From: Streptomyces sp. NBC_00358
GTDB taxonomy: Bacteria > Actinomycetota > Actinomycetes > Streptomycetales > Streptomycetaceae
Direction: 5' to 3'
Assembly: GCF_036099295.1 (NCBI RefSeq)
Contig: NZ_CP107976.1
Coordinates: 4,588,001 to 4,652,000, forward strand
Length of the DNA: 64,000 nucleotides
The translations under genes and the position numbers were made by a program. The notes beneath the pieces were generated by a model that saw only the letters and a list, made by a program, of their open reading frames with translations, was not told the DNA's origin and searched no databases. Of the stretch, positions 35,664-44,367 are shown in pieces (position 1 is the first letter of the stretch; every line of letters begins with the position of its first letter).

Positions 35664-36083
35664 ACACGCCGACGGACGGGCAGGCCGTCCCGACGGCACG
35701 GAATCGACACCCCCGATCGACCCGCACGGGTGGAGTGCGTCCGCGCCCGGGAACGGGATCGCGTTGACACAGGGGGTCGCCCGGCGTTGACTGACAGCCC
35801 GATGTGCGGCCCGTACCTCTCGGACGACCGTGGCGGCCGCGATCACCGCGGTGATCGCCCCTCCGGAACGCCCGACCCGATCGTCGCCACACCGCCGCGG
35901 TCACAGCGCCCGCATCGTCACCACCCGATCGTCAGCACCCGATCGTCGCGACATGACCGCCAGCACCCGATGTCACGACACGACGTCACACCCGATCGGC
36001 ACGACACGATCGTCGCGACATGATCGTCGCCATCCGATCTCCCTACGCGCCCCGCCGGTACGAGGTACAGGAAGTGGCCCACG
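35664..36083. repeat. Intergenic region with degenerate CGATCG repeats
   Basis: No gene is supported. From about 35870 to 36040 the motif ACCCGATCGTC recurs several times. CGATCGTCGCGACATGA occurs exactly twice, at 35940-35956 and 36007-36023. Units are irregularly spaced. Confidence 0.6.
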
Positions 36084-36431
36084 ATGATGTACGACCAGAC
36101 ACGCGCCCAGCAGCCCCCGGACAGGCAGCCCGGCTCCACCGGGCGTCGTACGCCGGGCCCGGAGCCGCTGCTCGGGTCGGACGAGCGGGCCGGGATCACC
36201 CAGCGCCTCCACCACGCACTCAACACCTTCGCGCACAACCCGCGTGAGGCGCTCGAAGAGGCCGAGACCGCGTTCGACGATGCCGCGGCCCAGCTCATGA
36301 GCGCCCTCACGGAACGGCGGCGCGCCCTCCACGACGGCTGGCACGGCCAGGACCCCGAGACCCAGGCCGACGAACTGCGCCACGCGCTGCGGCAGTACCG
36401 CGAGATCACCCAGCGGGTGCTGCGCATGTGA
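36084..36431 (+). CDS. Hypothetical helical protein
   Basis: 115 residues. The N-terminal 40 are Pro/Arg/Gln-rich and disordered. The rest is two amphipathic helices rich in Ala, Glu and Arg (ITQRLHHALNTFAHNPREAL and AAQLMSALTERRRALHDGWH), probably a coiled-coil hairpin. No family is recognised. The start is the first of two adjacent ATG codons (36084 and 36087), with AGGAAG upstream. Confidence 0.6.
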   Translation: MMYDQTRAQQPPDRQPGSTGRRTPGPEPLLGSDERAGITQRLHHALNTFAHNPREALEEAETAFDDAAAQLMSALTERRRALHDGWHGQDPETQADELRHALRQYREITQRVLRM

Positions 36432-36566
36432 GCCCGCGCCGGCCGCCTCCGGCCGGAAACCCGCCGGTTCCGGGCACGCCGTCAACCCGTGTCCCGCCGT
36501 CACCCCAGGTCTTACGGAGCCGTGACGTGGTGGGCGTGGTGATGCCGCCGGACCGGGTGGCGGTCC

Positions 36567-36572
36567 TAGCGT
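36567..36572 (+). promoter_or_regulatory. -10 element, leaderless start of the epimerase gene
   Basis: TAGCGT lies exactly seven bases before the ATG at 36580 and there is no ribosome binding site. Transcription should start at or next to the A of the ATG. Confidence 0.5.
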
Positions 36573-36579
36573 TCGGGTC

Positions 36580-37575
36580 ATGCGTGTACTGGTTACCGGC
36601 GGAGCCGGGTTCATCGGAGGTCAGGTCGTCTCGGCGCTGCGCGCGCGGGGGCACGACGCGGTCGTGTTCGACCTGCGGGACGGGCAGGACGTGCGGGACG
36701 CCGACGCCGTCGCGGGCGCGCTGAACGGCGTGGACGCGGTGTGCCATCAGGCCGCGATGGTGGGCCTCGGGACCGGGTTCGGCGACGCGGTCGAATACGT
36801 GTCGCGCAACGACCTCGGTACGGCCGTGCTGCTCGCCGGGATGGCCGACGCGGGCGTACGACGGCTCGTGCTCGCGGGGTCGATGGTCGTCTACGGGGAG
36901 GGGCGGTACACGTGCGAGTGGCACGGGGTGGTGCGGCCGGGGCCGCGGACCGTCGCCGATCTGGACGCGGGGCACTACGAGCCGCGCTGCCCGCGCTGCG
37001 GTGAGGAGTTGACGCCGGGCCTGGTGGGCGAGGACGCGCCGGCCGACCCACGCAATGTGTACGCGACGACCAAACTGGCCCAGGAGCATCTCGCGGCGGC
37101 GTGGGCCCGGTCGACGGACGGCACCGCGGTGTCGCTGCGCTATCACAACGTCTACGGTCCCGGGATGCCCCGCGACACCCCGTACGCGGGCGTCGCCTCC
37201 TTCTTCCGGTCCGCGCTCGCCCGCGGTGAGGCCCCGCGCGTCTTCGAGGACGGCGGCCAGCGACGGGACTTCGTCCACGTGGGCGATGTGGCGGCTGCCA
37301 ACGTGGCCGCGCTGGAGGCGAGTTCGCCGGACGGCGCCCTCACCGTCTACAACACCGGCAGCGGCGAGCCCCGTACGGTCGGCGAGATGGCGCGCGCGCT
37401 GGCGGACGCGTACGGCGGCCCCGAGCCGGTCGTGACCGGGGAGTACCGGCTGGGGGACGTACGGCACATCACCGCGGACTCGGCGCGGCTGCGGGCCGAG
37501 CTGGGGTGGAAGGCGGAGATCGCCTTCACCGAGGGAATGCGGGAGTTCGCGACGGCACCGCTGCGCGGGGAGTAG
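36580..37575 (+). CDS. NAD-dependent sugar epimerase/dehydratase (extended SDR)
   Basis: 331 residues. The Rossmann motif is GGAGFIG (7-13), the catalytic Tyr-Lys pair is YATTK (161-165), and RRDFVHVGDVA is the usual sugar-nucleotide-binding segment near 230. An insertion at 110-150 carries CEWHG and CPRCGEE, a possible zinc knuckle not found in standard UDP-galactose epimerases. It probably modifies a nucleotide sugar for the glycosyltransferases 3 kb downstream. The substrate is not readable. The transcript appears leaderless. It converges on the histidine kinase gene. Confidence 0.85.
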   Translation: MRVLVTGGAGFIGGQVVSALRARGHDAVVFDLRDGQDVRDADAVAGALNGVDAVCHQAAMVGLGTGFGDAVEYVSRNDLGTAVLLAGMADAGVRRLVLAGSMVVYGEGRYTCEWHGVVRPGPRTVADLDAGHYEPRCPRCGEELTPGLVGEDAPADPRNVYATTKLAQEHLAAAWARSTDGTAVSLRYHNVYGPGMPRDTPYAGVASFFRSALARGEAPRVFEDGGQRRDFVHVGDVAAANVAALEASSPDGALTVYNTGSGEPRTVGEMARALADAYGGPEPVVTGEYRLGDVRHITADSARLRAELGWKAEIAFTEGMREFATAPLRGE

Positions 37576-37712
37576 GCCCTCAGCGGCCGGACACCCGGCT
37601 CGCGGGCCGGCCACCCGGCCCACGGCCGGACGCCCGGCCACCCTGACGTCCGGGTGGCCGGGCGTCAGTGCGTCCGGGCGTCCGGGCGTCCGGGTGCTGC
37701 ACGGGTGTCCGC

Positions 37713-38825
37713 TCACACCCCCGCCATCGGGAGGGTGACCTCGAAGCGGCAGCCGCCGGGAACGTTGTGGACGGCGGCCATGCCCCGGTGGGCCTCGACG
37801 ATGCCCCGGACGATGGCCAGGCCGAGGCCCGCTCCCGCGGGTGGCGTACGGGCGTGGGTGCCGCGCCAGCCGGTGTCGAAGACGCGCGGCAGGTCCTCCT
37901 CCGGGATACCTCCGCAGCCGTCGGTGACGGACAGGACGACGCCCGTGTCCGAGCGTTCGGCGGCGACCGCGACCGTGCCGTCGGCGGGCGTACGGCGGAT
38001 GGCGTTGACGAGGAGGTTGCCGAGCACGCGGCTCATCTCCTTGCCGTCCACCTCGACCGGCACCTGCTCGATGCGGTTCCCGACCAGACGTACGCCGTGT
38101 TCGCGGGCCAGCGGATCCGCTCCCGCGAGCGCGTCACCCACGAGGTCGTACACGGAGACGCGGGAGGGGGACAGGGCCAGGGCGCCCGCGTGGATCCGGG
38201 AGAGTTCGAAGAGGTCGCCGACCATGTCGTTGAGGCGTTCGACCTCCGTACGGATCTGGCGCAGATAGCGGTTCGGGTCCGCCGCCACGCCGTCCTCCAG
38301 TGCCTCGGACATCGCGCGCAGTCCGGCGAGCGGGGTACGCAGGTCGTGCGAGATCCAGGCCACGAGTTCGCGGCGCGAGGTCTCCAGGGCACGCTCGCGG
38401 TCGCGGGACTCGGCCAGCTTGCGACTGGTGGCCGCCAACTCACGGCTGAGCGCGGCGAGTTCGGCGGTAGCCGGACCCTCGGGGGCCGCGAAGTCGCCGC
38501 CGTCGCCGAAGGAACGGGCGGCCAGCGTCAGCGCCCTGCTGCGGGCCACCACCCAGCGGCCCAGCAGGAGCGCGGTGGCCAGCGAGACGACGGCCGCCAT
38601 GGTGATGACCGTCGTGACCACGCTCAGGTCGTGCGGGGACAGGAACATCGCCCACGCCACCGCCAGCGTTCCGGCGAGCATCGCGCAGACGGCCACGGCG
38701 GCGACGACCGCGACGGAGGCGGTGAGCGAGCGGCGGCGGAGCAGCCGGAGCGCGCCCGCGCCGAGCAGGCCGGCCGCGGCCGCACCCAGGAAGGCGAACA
38801 GGGCCATGACGAGTATGTCGTTCAC
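37713..38825 (-). CDS. Sensor histidine kinase
   Basis: 370 residues from a GTG that overlaps the response-regulator stop (GTGA). Two N-terminal helices (about 4-25 and 35-60) and another at 70-90 form the membrane part, with almost no extracytoplasmic domain. A HAMP-like segment follows. The H box is WISHDLRTPL (His160), then come the N box (LLVNAIRR, with Asn), G1 (DGCGGIP) and G2 (GAGLGLAIV). The near absence of a sensor loop suggests it senses within the membrane or through a partner. It is the cognate kinase of the regulator encoded just upstream. Confidence 0.92.
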   Translation of the reverse strand: MNDILVMALFAFLGAAAAGLLGAGALRLLRRRSLTASVAVVAAVAVCAMLAGTLAVAWAMFLSPHDLSVVTTVITMAAVVSLATALLLGRWVVARSRALTLAARSFGDGGDFAAPEGPATAELAALSRELAATSRKLAESRDRERALETSRRELVAWISHDLRTPLAGLRAMSEALEDGVAADPNRYLRQIRTEVERLNDMVGDLFELSRIHAGALALSPSRVSVYDLVGDALAGADPLAREHGVRLVGNRIEQVPVEVDGKEMSRVLGNLLVNAIRRTPADGTVAVAAERSDTGVVLSVTDGCGGIPEEDLPRVFDTGWRGTHARTPPAGAGLGLAIVRGIVEAHRGMAAVHNVPGGCRFEVTLPMAGV

Positions 38826-39802
38826 GAGCGGGCCTCTTCCTCGGGCGTTCTCCCGGGCACGGGGTGGGACGGTCCGGCGGTGGGCAGGGCCGCCGCCGCC
38901 GTGTCGTCGAAGCGGTAGCCCACGCCCCACACGGTCTGGATCAGACGGGGTCGCGCGGGGTCGTCCTCGACCTTGCCGCGCAGCCGGCGTACGTGGACGG
39001 TGACCGTCGACAGGTCGCCGAAGTCCCAGCCCCACACCTCGCGCATCAGGTCCTCGCGGGCGTACGCCCGTCCGGGGTGCCGCAGGAAGAAGGCGAGGAG
39101 GTCGAACTCGCGCAGGGTGAGGGCGAGTTCGGCGCCGTTCTTGGTGGCACGGCGGGCCGACGGGTCGATACCGAGACCGGCCGCGCAGAGCGGGCGCGCG
39201 GCGGCCACCGGCCGGCTCCTGCGCAGCACGGACTCGACCCGCAGGACCAGCTCCCGCGGGCTGAACGGCTTGGTGACGTAGTCGTCGGCCCCGACCTCCA
39301 GGCCGAGGATCCGGTCGTCCTCGTCGCCGCGCGCGGTGAGCATGATGACCGGCACGGGCCCCTGGGCGCGCAGTCGGCGGCACACCTCCAGGCCGTCCAT
39401 GCCCGGCAGCATCAGATCGAGCACCACCAGGTCGGGCCGGTGCTCGGCGGCGCGGGTGAGCGCGGCGGGACCGTCCGCGGCGCGGTCCACGAGGTACCCG
39501 GCGCGGTCGAGGTACCCGGAGACGACCTCGGCCACGGTCGGGTCGTCGTCCACGACGAGGACCCGGGTGCTCGCGGCGCCAGGGGGCGCGGCCGCCCCTC
39601 CGGCAGGACTCGCGACGGGACCCGGACGGGAGCCCGGCCCGTGCCCCGGGTGAGCGTCCGGCGCGAACTCCGGGCGAGGACCGGTCGCGGGCCCCGGGCG
39701 ACTGCCCGGAGCAGTCCCCGGTTGCGGGCCCGCGGCCGGTCCCGGGCCCCCGGCGGCGCTCGGGGCAGGTCCGGCACCTGGGGATTCGTGCGGTCGATGC
39801 AT
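38822..39802 (-). CDS. OmpR/PhoB-family response regulator with long disordered N-terminus
   Basis: 326 residues from the ATG at 39802. Residues 1-78 are Gly/Pro/Ala-rich (repeats like GPRPG and GPGSRPG), unusual for this family. The receiver domain has DDD (85-87), phospho-acceptor Asp129 (LVVLDLMLPGMDG), Thr and Lys (KPF). The winged-helix output domain ends VTVHVRRLRGKVEDDP and TVWGVGYRF. A shorter product starting nearer the receiver cannot be excluded, but no good start with a ribosome binding site is seen. It is divergent from the glycosyltransferase operon, which it may control. Confidence 0.9.
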   Translation of the reverse strand: MHRPHESPGAGPAPSAAGGPGPAAGPQPGTAPGSRPGPATGPRPEFAPDAHPGHGPGSRPGPVASPAGGAAAPPGAASTRVLVVDDDPTVAEVVSGYLDRAGYLVDRAADGPAALTRAAEHRPDLVVLDLMLPGMDGLEVCRRLRAQGPVPVIMLTARGDEDDRILGLEVGADDYVTKPFSPRELVLRVESVLRRSRPVAAARPLCAAGLGIDPSARRATKNGAELALTLREFDLLAFFLRHPGRAYAREDLMREVWGWDFGDLSTVTVHVRRLRGKVEDDPARPRLIQTVWGVGYRFDDTAAAALPTAGPSHPVPGRTPEEEARS

Positions 39803-39860
39803 GGATCCAGCGTCCCACCCGGGCCGGTCCGGCACGGCTCGTCGGTACCGACGTCCGAGT

Positions 39861-39906
39861 TTCGTAAGGACATGAAGTCCGGTATATCCCTTTCGTGTTC
39901 GTAAGG
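39861..39906. promoter_or_regulatory. Direct repeats TTCGTAAGG in the divergent promoter region
   Basis: TTCGTAAGG occurs at 39861-39869 and again at 39898-39906, 37 bases apart, between the divergent response-regulator and glycosyltransferase genes. A GTATAT box (39881-39886) lies between them. OmpR-type regulators bind direct repeats, so this is a candidate autoregulatory site. The 37-base spacing is wider than usual. Confidence 0.4.
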
Positions 39907-40766
39907 TGAAGCCCGTGACGACCTTCCCCGTACCTGACCCGGACGTCGACCTGGTCCTTCCCTGTCTGAACGAGGCCGGCGCCCTGCCCTGGGTGCTCTC
40001 CCGGATCCCGCCCGGCTGGCGCGCGCTCGTCGTGGACAACGGTTCCACGGACGGCTCCGCGGAACTGGCCCGCGCGCTCGGCGCGACCGTCGTGCGCGAG
40101 GAGCGCCGCGGATTCGGCGCCGCCTGCCACGCCGGGCTGACCGCCGCCACCGCGGACATCGTCTGCTTCTGCGACTGCGACGGCTCCCTCGACCCGGCGC
40201 TGCTCCTGCCGTTCGTCGCCGAGGTCCGGGCCGGTGAGTCCGACCTGGTGCTCGGCCGACGCCGTCCGCGGGAGCGCGGCGCCTGGCCGGCGCACGCCCG
40301 TGCGGGCAACATCGCGCTGGCCCGGATGCTCCGGCGCCGCACCGGGCTGCGCCTGCACGACCTCGGTCCGCTGCGCGCGGCCCGCCGCGAGGCGCTGCTC
40401 GGCCTCGGGCTCACCGACCGGCGCAGCGGCTATCCGCTCCAGATGGTCGTCCGTGCCGCCGACGCCGGGTGGCGCGTCGCCGAGCACGACGTGCCGTATC
40501 TGGCGCGCACCGGCGTCTCCAAGGTCACCGGCACCTGGCGCGGTACCTGGCAGGCGGTACGGGACATGCGCCGCGTCCTGGCCGAACCGCCCGCGCCGGT
40601 GGCGGCCCCCGTCCCCGCCCCCGTCCAGGCCCCGGACGGCACCCCGGTCCAGGCCCCGGCCCGAACCGGAGTCCGGACCGGAGTTCAGGTCCCCGCCCCG
40701 GCGCCGTCCCCGGCTCCGTCCGCGGCGTCGACCCTCGCACCGTCCCGAGGAGGAACCGTCCAGTGA
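39906..40766 (+). CDS. Family 2 glycosyltransferase
   Basis: 286 residues from GTG 39906. A GTG at 39915 with AAGG eight bases upstream may be the real start. The GT-A fold has VDLVLPCLNEAGALP at the start, VVDNGSTDGS, the DxD-like motif CDCDGSLDP (near residue 95) and the SGYPLQM acceptor segment. The last 60 residues are Pro/Ala-rich and dispensable. It resembles the transferases that often pair with DUF2064 proteins, as here, since its stop overlaps the next start (GTGA). Donor and acceptor are unknown. Confidence 0.85.
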   Translation: MKPVTTFPVPDPDVDLVLPCLNEAGALPWVLSRIPPGWRALVVDNGSTDGSAELARALGATVVREERRGFGAACHAGLTAATADIVCFCDCDGSLDPALLLPFVAEVRAGESDLVLGRRRPRERGAWPAHARAGNIALARMLRRRTGLRLHDLGPLRAARREALLGLGLTDRRSGYPLQMVVRAADAGWRVAEHDVPYLARTGVSKVTGTWRGTWQAVRDMRRVLAEPPAPVAAPVPAPVQAPDGTPVQAPARTGVRTGVQVPAPAPSPAPSAASTLAPSRGGTVQ

Positions 40767-41557
40767 GCGTCACCCTGCTCGTCATCGCCAAGGAACCGCG
40801 CCCTGGACGGGTGAAGACCCGGCTCACCCCGCCGTTCACCCCCCAGGAGGCCGCGGCGCTCGCCGAGGCGGCCCTGGTGGACACCCTGCGTACGGTGGCC
40901 GCGACGCCCGCGCGGCGCCGGGTCCTGGTACTCGACGGGGCGCCCGGCCCCTGGCTGCCGGCCGGCTTCGACGTCGTACGACAGTGCGCGGGCACTCTGG
41001 ACGAGCGGCTGGCCGCGGCGTTCGCGGGCTGTGACGGGCCCGCGCTGCTCATCGGCATGGACACCCCCCAGGTGACCCCGGACCTCCTCACGGTGGACTT
41101 CGCGGACTGCGACGCGTACTTCGGGCCCGCCGAGGACGGCGGCTTCTGGGCGCTGGGCCTGGCCGAACCCGACCCGGAGCTCCTGCGGGGCGTACCGATG
41201 TCGACGCACACGACGGGTGCCGCGCAGCGGGAACGGCTCGTCGGGGCCGGGCTCCGGGTACGGGATCTGCCCCGTCTGCGGGACGTCGACACGGCCGCGG
41301 ACGCGACGGCGGTCGCCGCGGACGCGCCCACAGGCGTCTTCGCGGCGGAGCTGGGCCGGCTCGGGGCGGCGGCCGCACCGGGCGCCGGACAGGTTCCCCG
41401 ACCGTCCACCGGCGAGGCCTCGGGATTCGTCGCGGGGCTCAAGGCCGTGCAGGCCGCCGGACTCGCACCCGGGACCGGGACCGGGACCGGCACAGCCGCC
41501 ACCGCCACCGGCCACGAGATCGGCCCGGTCGCCGGGCGGCGGGGTGCGGTGCGATGA
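40763..41557 (+). CDS. DUF2064 glycosyltransferase-like protein
   Basis: 264 residues. It matches the TIGR04282/CofC-like nucleotidyl-transferase fold: LLVIAKEPRPGRVKTRLTPP (4-23), IGMDTPQVTP and AEDGGFWALGL. Proteins of this kind sit next to GT2 transferases in many bacteria and may make the activated donor. The start GTG overlaps the GT2 stop, and its own stop overlaps the methyltransferase start (ATGA), so the three are translationally coupled. Residues after 200 are low-complexity. Confidence 0.85.
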   Translation: MSVTLLVIAKEPRPGRVKTRLTPPFTPQEAAALAEAALVDTLRTVAATPARRRVLVLDGAPGPWLPAGFDVVRQCAGTLDERLAAAFAGCDGPALLIGMDTPQVTPDLLTVDFADCDAYFGPAEDGGFWALGLAEPDPELLRGVPMSTHTTGAAQRERLVGAGLRVRDLPRLRDVDTAADATAVAADAPTGVFAAELGRLGAAAAPGAGQVPRPSTGEASGFVAGLKAVQAAGLAPGTGTGTGTAATATGHEIGPVAGRRGAVR

Positions 41558-42570
41558 GCGGCGCCCGTGGGACGACCGCGCGGGATGTCGGCGCGGCACG
41601 GATCTCCGTGCCGGCCGCCGACACCGGGAACGACACCGGGAACGGCGACGGAAGAGGGGCGCCGGTCGGGCGGGGTTCGCGGTCCTGGGCCGCCGATCCC
41701 TACGCCGACGCGCTGGGCGCCGGGCGGGGGCCGCTGTTCCTGCGGCGGACGGACGGCTGGCTGCTCCCCCTGGAGGTGGAACGCTGGTGCGCCCGCGCCG
41801 ACGCGGTGGACCTCCAGGTGCTCGCGTACTGCGAAGGTGCCGTGCTCGACGTGGGATGCGGGCCGGGCCGGCTGGTCGCGGAACTCGCCGCACGCGGACG
41901 CCCCGCGCTCGGCATCGACGTCAGCGAGGCCGCCGTCGCCCGCACGGTGCGGTTCGGCGGGCAGGCACTGCACCGGTCGGTCTTCGAGCCGCTGCCCGGC
42001 GAGGGCCGCTGGGGCACCGCCCTCCTCGTCGACGGCAACATCGGCATCGGCGGCGACCCCGCCGCCCTCCTCCGCCGCACGGCCGAACTGCTCGCCCCGG
42101 GCGGCCTGCTGATCGCCGAGACCGTGGCGGGCGCGGACGTCGACGAACGCGTCGACGTCCGCATCGTCCGCGCCGCGCACACCGACGACGAGGACTACGA
42201 GGACGGGGACGGGAAGGGGCACGGCACGGACGACGGCACCGGGCACGAGGGTGCCGCCGGGACCGCGGCCCGGGGCGGTGGCGAGCCCGGGGCAGGTGCC
42301 CGGGGCCCGTCGGGAGACCGGGCCGCCTTCCCCTGGGCCAGGGTGGGCACCCCGGCCCTGCTCCGGCACGCGGCGCGCGCCGGCTGGCGCGCGGACGCTC
42401 AGTGGTCGGCGGGCGGACGCTCCTTCGTGGCCCTGCGCAGCGGGCCACGGCGGGACGCCCGGAGGGACCGCAGGACGAGCAGCAGCGCCGACCCGGCGAA
42501 CAGCGCCGCCGTGATCAGCAGCCAGTGGGCCAGGAAATCGTCGGCCGGCAGGGTGGTCGCCGACCGGTAG
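41554..42570 (+). CDS. SAM-dependent methyltransferase
   Basis: 338 residues. The SAM motif I is VLDVGCGPGRLVAELA (near residue 98), with the acidic end of strand 2 at LGIDVS. A low-complexity Gly/Asp/Glu-rich insertion covers about 205-255. Recognisable homology ends near RSFVALRSG (about residue 300). The final 40 codons run antisense through the end of the convergent membrane-protein gene, a 172-base overlap, and are probably a read-on tail after loss of the original stop. Last gene of the glycosyltransferase operon. The acceptor is unknown. Confidence 0.8.
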   Translation: MSGARGTTARDVGAARISVPAADTGNDTGNGDGRGAPVGRGSRSWAADPYADALGAGRGPLFLRRTDGWLLPLEVERWCARADAVDLQVLAYCEGAVLDVGCGPGRLVAELAARGRPALGIDVSEAAVARTVRFGGQALHRSVFEPLPGEGRWGTALLVDGNIGIGGDPAALLRRTAELLAPGGLLIAETVAGADVDERVDVRIVRAAHTDDEDYEDGDGKGHGTDDGTGHEGAAGTAARGGGEPGAGARGPSGDRAAFPWARVGTPALLRHAARAGWRADAQWSAGGRSFVALRSGPRRDARRDRRTSSSADPANSAAVISSQWARKSSAGRVVADR

Positions 42571-42956
42571 TGGTCGGCGATCTGCCCGCTGATCAGCGGG
42601 AACCACACCAGCAGCAGCAGACCGGAGAGGGCCGCCGGAACGCGGACGTACATCGTCCGGTCCCGGTGGCCGGTCGCGCCCAGCGTCTCCGAGACGGCCC
42701 GGTCCGCTCCCGCGTACAGCGGCACCAGCACCAGGTCGTGCAGCACCGCGGCGCCCACGAACCACAAGGCCACCCGGGACCAGTCGTCCGCGAGCAACCG
42801 CACCCCCGCGTAGGCGGCGAGCGCGAACGAGCAGGCCATCAGCAGGAGTTGGAAGGGGCTGCCGATCAGGTCCCGGGCGGGGCGCGGGCGGGGCGCCGGG
42901 TGCGTCGCCCCAGATCGGCGGCGAGGGTCGAGGCGTCGTGGGTCGAGGCGTCGCAT
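42399..42956 (-). CDS. Four-helix membrane protein coupled to the sulfite-oxidase-fold gene
   Basis: 185 residues. A basic N-terminus (MRRLDPRRLDPRRR) is followed by four hydrophobic helices (FQLLLMACSFALAAYAGV, LWFVGAAVLHDLVLVPLY, ALSGLLLLVWFPLI and LLITAALFAGSALLLVLRS). No cofactor ligands are obvious. Its ATG shares the A of the preceding TGA stop, so it is coupled to the molybdoprotein and may be its membrane partner. The C-terminal 57 codons overlap the convergent methyltransferase gene. Confidence 0.8.
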   Translation of the reverse strand: MRRLDPRRLDPRRRSGATHPAPRPRPARDLIGSPFQLLLMACSFALAAYAGVRLLADDWSRVALWFVGAAVLHDLVLVPLYAGADRAVSETLGATGHRDRTMYVRVPAALSGLLLLVWFPLISGQIADHYRSATTLPADDFLAHWLLITAALFAGSALLLVLRSLRASRRGPLRRATKERPPADH

Positions 42957-44254
42957 CACAGGTCTCCGAACGTCATCCGGGCCACCCATTTGGTGTTCAG
43001 CACGCCCGGCGCGGCCGGAACGATGACCCGCGCCGGGTAGCCGTGGTCGGGGGTCAGGTCCTCGCCGTTGACGAACAGGGCCAGCAGGGAGAGGGGATCG
43101 CGCACCTGGTTGTCGCGCAGGGCGGCCACCCGGAACGCCCCGTGCCGCTGCAACGACTCCACGATCACGTCCGGGGCCGCGTCCCCCTCGTACCCGACGA
43201 GTCCCGCCAGGTCCCGCAGCCGCACACCCCGCCACCACTGGTCGGACGTCGACCAGCCCTCGACACAGGCGATGGGCAACGCGGAGCTGTGCAGCGGGAG
43301 TCCCTGGAGTTCGGCGCGGCTCAGCCGGACCGTCCGGCCGTTGCCCGTGACGACCAGGCGCCAGGCCTCCTCGCTCGTCTCCGTGGCGGTGATGCCGCGT
43401 GACGCGGCCGTCTTGTTGATCTGGAAGCCGTTGGGTCCGGAACCCGGTTCGGCGCCGCCGTGCGGGGCCAGCAGCGCCGTCTGTCGCAGCGGCCCGTCGA
43501 AGCTGTGGCCCGCCGTGGTGGCGGCCAGGAGCAGGGACCCGCCTCCGACGAATCCGAGGGCCCCGCGCCGCGAGACGGTGGGCGGCAGCGGGTCGGGGGA
43601 CACCAACTCGTCCTCGGGCCGCGCCGGTTCGCCCGCACCCGCCGACGAACTCGCCCCGGGCCGCGGGCTCGCACTCGCACTCGCACTCGGGCGGCGGATC
43701 TGCCGCAGGTTGCGGAGAGCGGTCGGCACCCGCAGGACCGCGTGCGTCACGAACGCCGCGATGAACACCCAGGCTCCGTAGAAGTGCAGCGTGTAGAAGG
43801 AGCCGGGGAAGACGTAGTCGAGCTGGATGTTCAGCACGCCGGTGGTGAACTCGAAGAGCGCGCCGCCGACCAGAAGGAGCAGCGAGAGCCGTTCCAGGGC
43901 GTGCGCGAGCGAGCGGGCCGGCGGCAGCGCGAACAGTTTCGGTACGACCGACCACAGCTTCGCCAGCAGGACGGGGATCAGTGCGACGCCGAGCGTCACG
44001 TGGACGCCCTGGGTGAGGCGGTACAGCCACACCGGGCCGGTCGGCCAGGAGAAGAGGTAGAACCCGAGGATCCCCTTGTCGGGGGTCTTGTCGTTCACCG
44101 CCGACAGATTCGGGTTGTAGGCCGCGTACGACAGGAGCCCGGTCACGAACAGCACCGTGATCCCGACGAGCAGCACCACGCCGAGCACGGAGGTGAACCA
44201 GGGACCGCGCAGCGGGCTGCGCCAGAACGCGGGTGACGAGGGAGACCGTGGCAT
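42956..44254 (-). CDS. Membrane-anchored molybdopterin oxidoreductase (sulfite-oxidase fold)
   Basis: 432 residues from the ATG at 44254. A GTG at 44278 is also in frame, but a TACGGT box ends six bases before the ATG, so a leaderless start there is likely. The first 200 residues hold four to five helices of a cytochrome-b561-like domain with His in VHVTLG and TLHFYG. A Ser/Ala/Pro linker and an Arg-Arg segment follow. The C-terminal half has the sulfite-oxidase fold with the Mo-binding Cys in LPIACVEGWS. It resembles MsrP-type enzymes that use a membrane heme partner, fused here into one chain. The substrate is unknown. Molybdate import is encoded 10 kb away. Confidence 0.85.
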   Translation of the reverse strand: MPRSPSSPAFWRSPLRGPWFTSVLGVVLLVGITVLFVTGLLSYAAYNPNLSAVNDKTPDKGILGFYLFSWPTGPVWLYRLTQGVHVTLGVALIPVLLAKLWSVVPKLFALPPARSLAHALERLSLLLLVGGALFEFTTGVLNIQLDYVFPGSFYTLHFYGAWVFIAAFVTHAVLRVPTALRNLRQIRRPSASASASPRPGASSSAGAGEPARPEDELVSPDPLPPTVSRRGALGFVGGGSLLLAATTAGHSFDGPLRQTALLAPHGGAEPGSGPNGFQINKTAASRGITATETSEEAWRLVVTGNGRTVRLSRAELQGLPLHSSALPIACVEGWSTSDQWWRGVRLRDLAGLVGYEGDAAPDVIVESLQRHGAFRVAALRDNQVRDPLSLLALFVNGEDLTPDHGYPARVIVPAAPGVLNTKWVARMTFGDL

Positions 44255-44355
44255 GCCCCGACCGTAGGCCGGGAGCACCCCCCGAACGGGTTCTCAAACC
44301 ATGACGAAACTCTGACGTACACCTCAGTGGCCGCGATCGGCGGAGTCTCCCGGCC

Positions 44356-44361
44356 TAGCGT
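44356..44361 (+). promoter_or_regulatory. -10 element, leaderless start of the membrane transferase gene
   Basis: TAGCGT, identical to the box before the epimerase gene, ends six bases before the GTG at 44368. The divergent gene has TACGGT six bases before its ATG. Confidence 0.45.
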
Positions 44362-44367
44362 GCGAGG

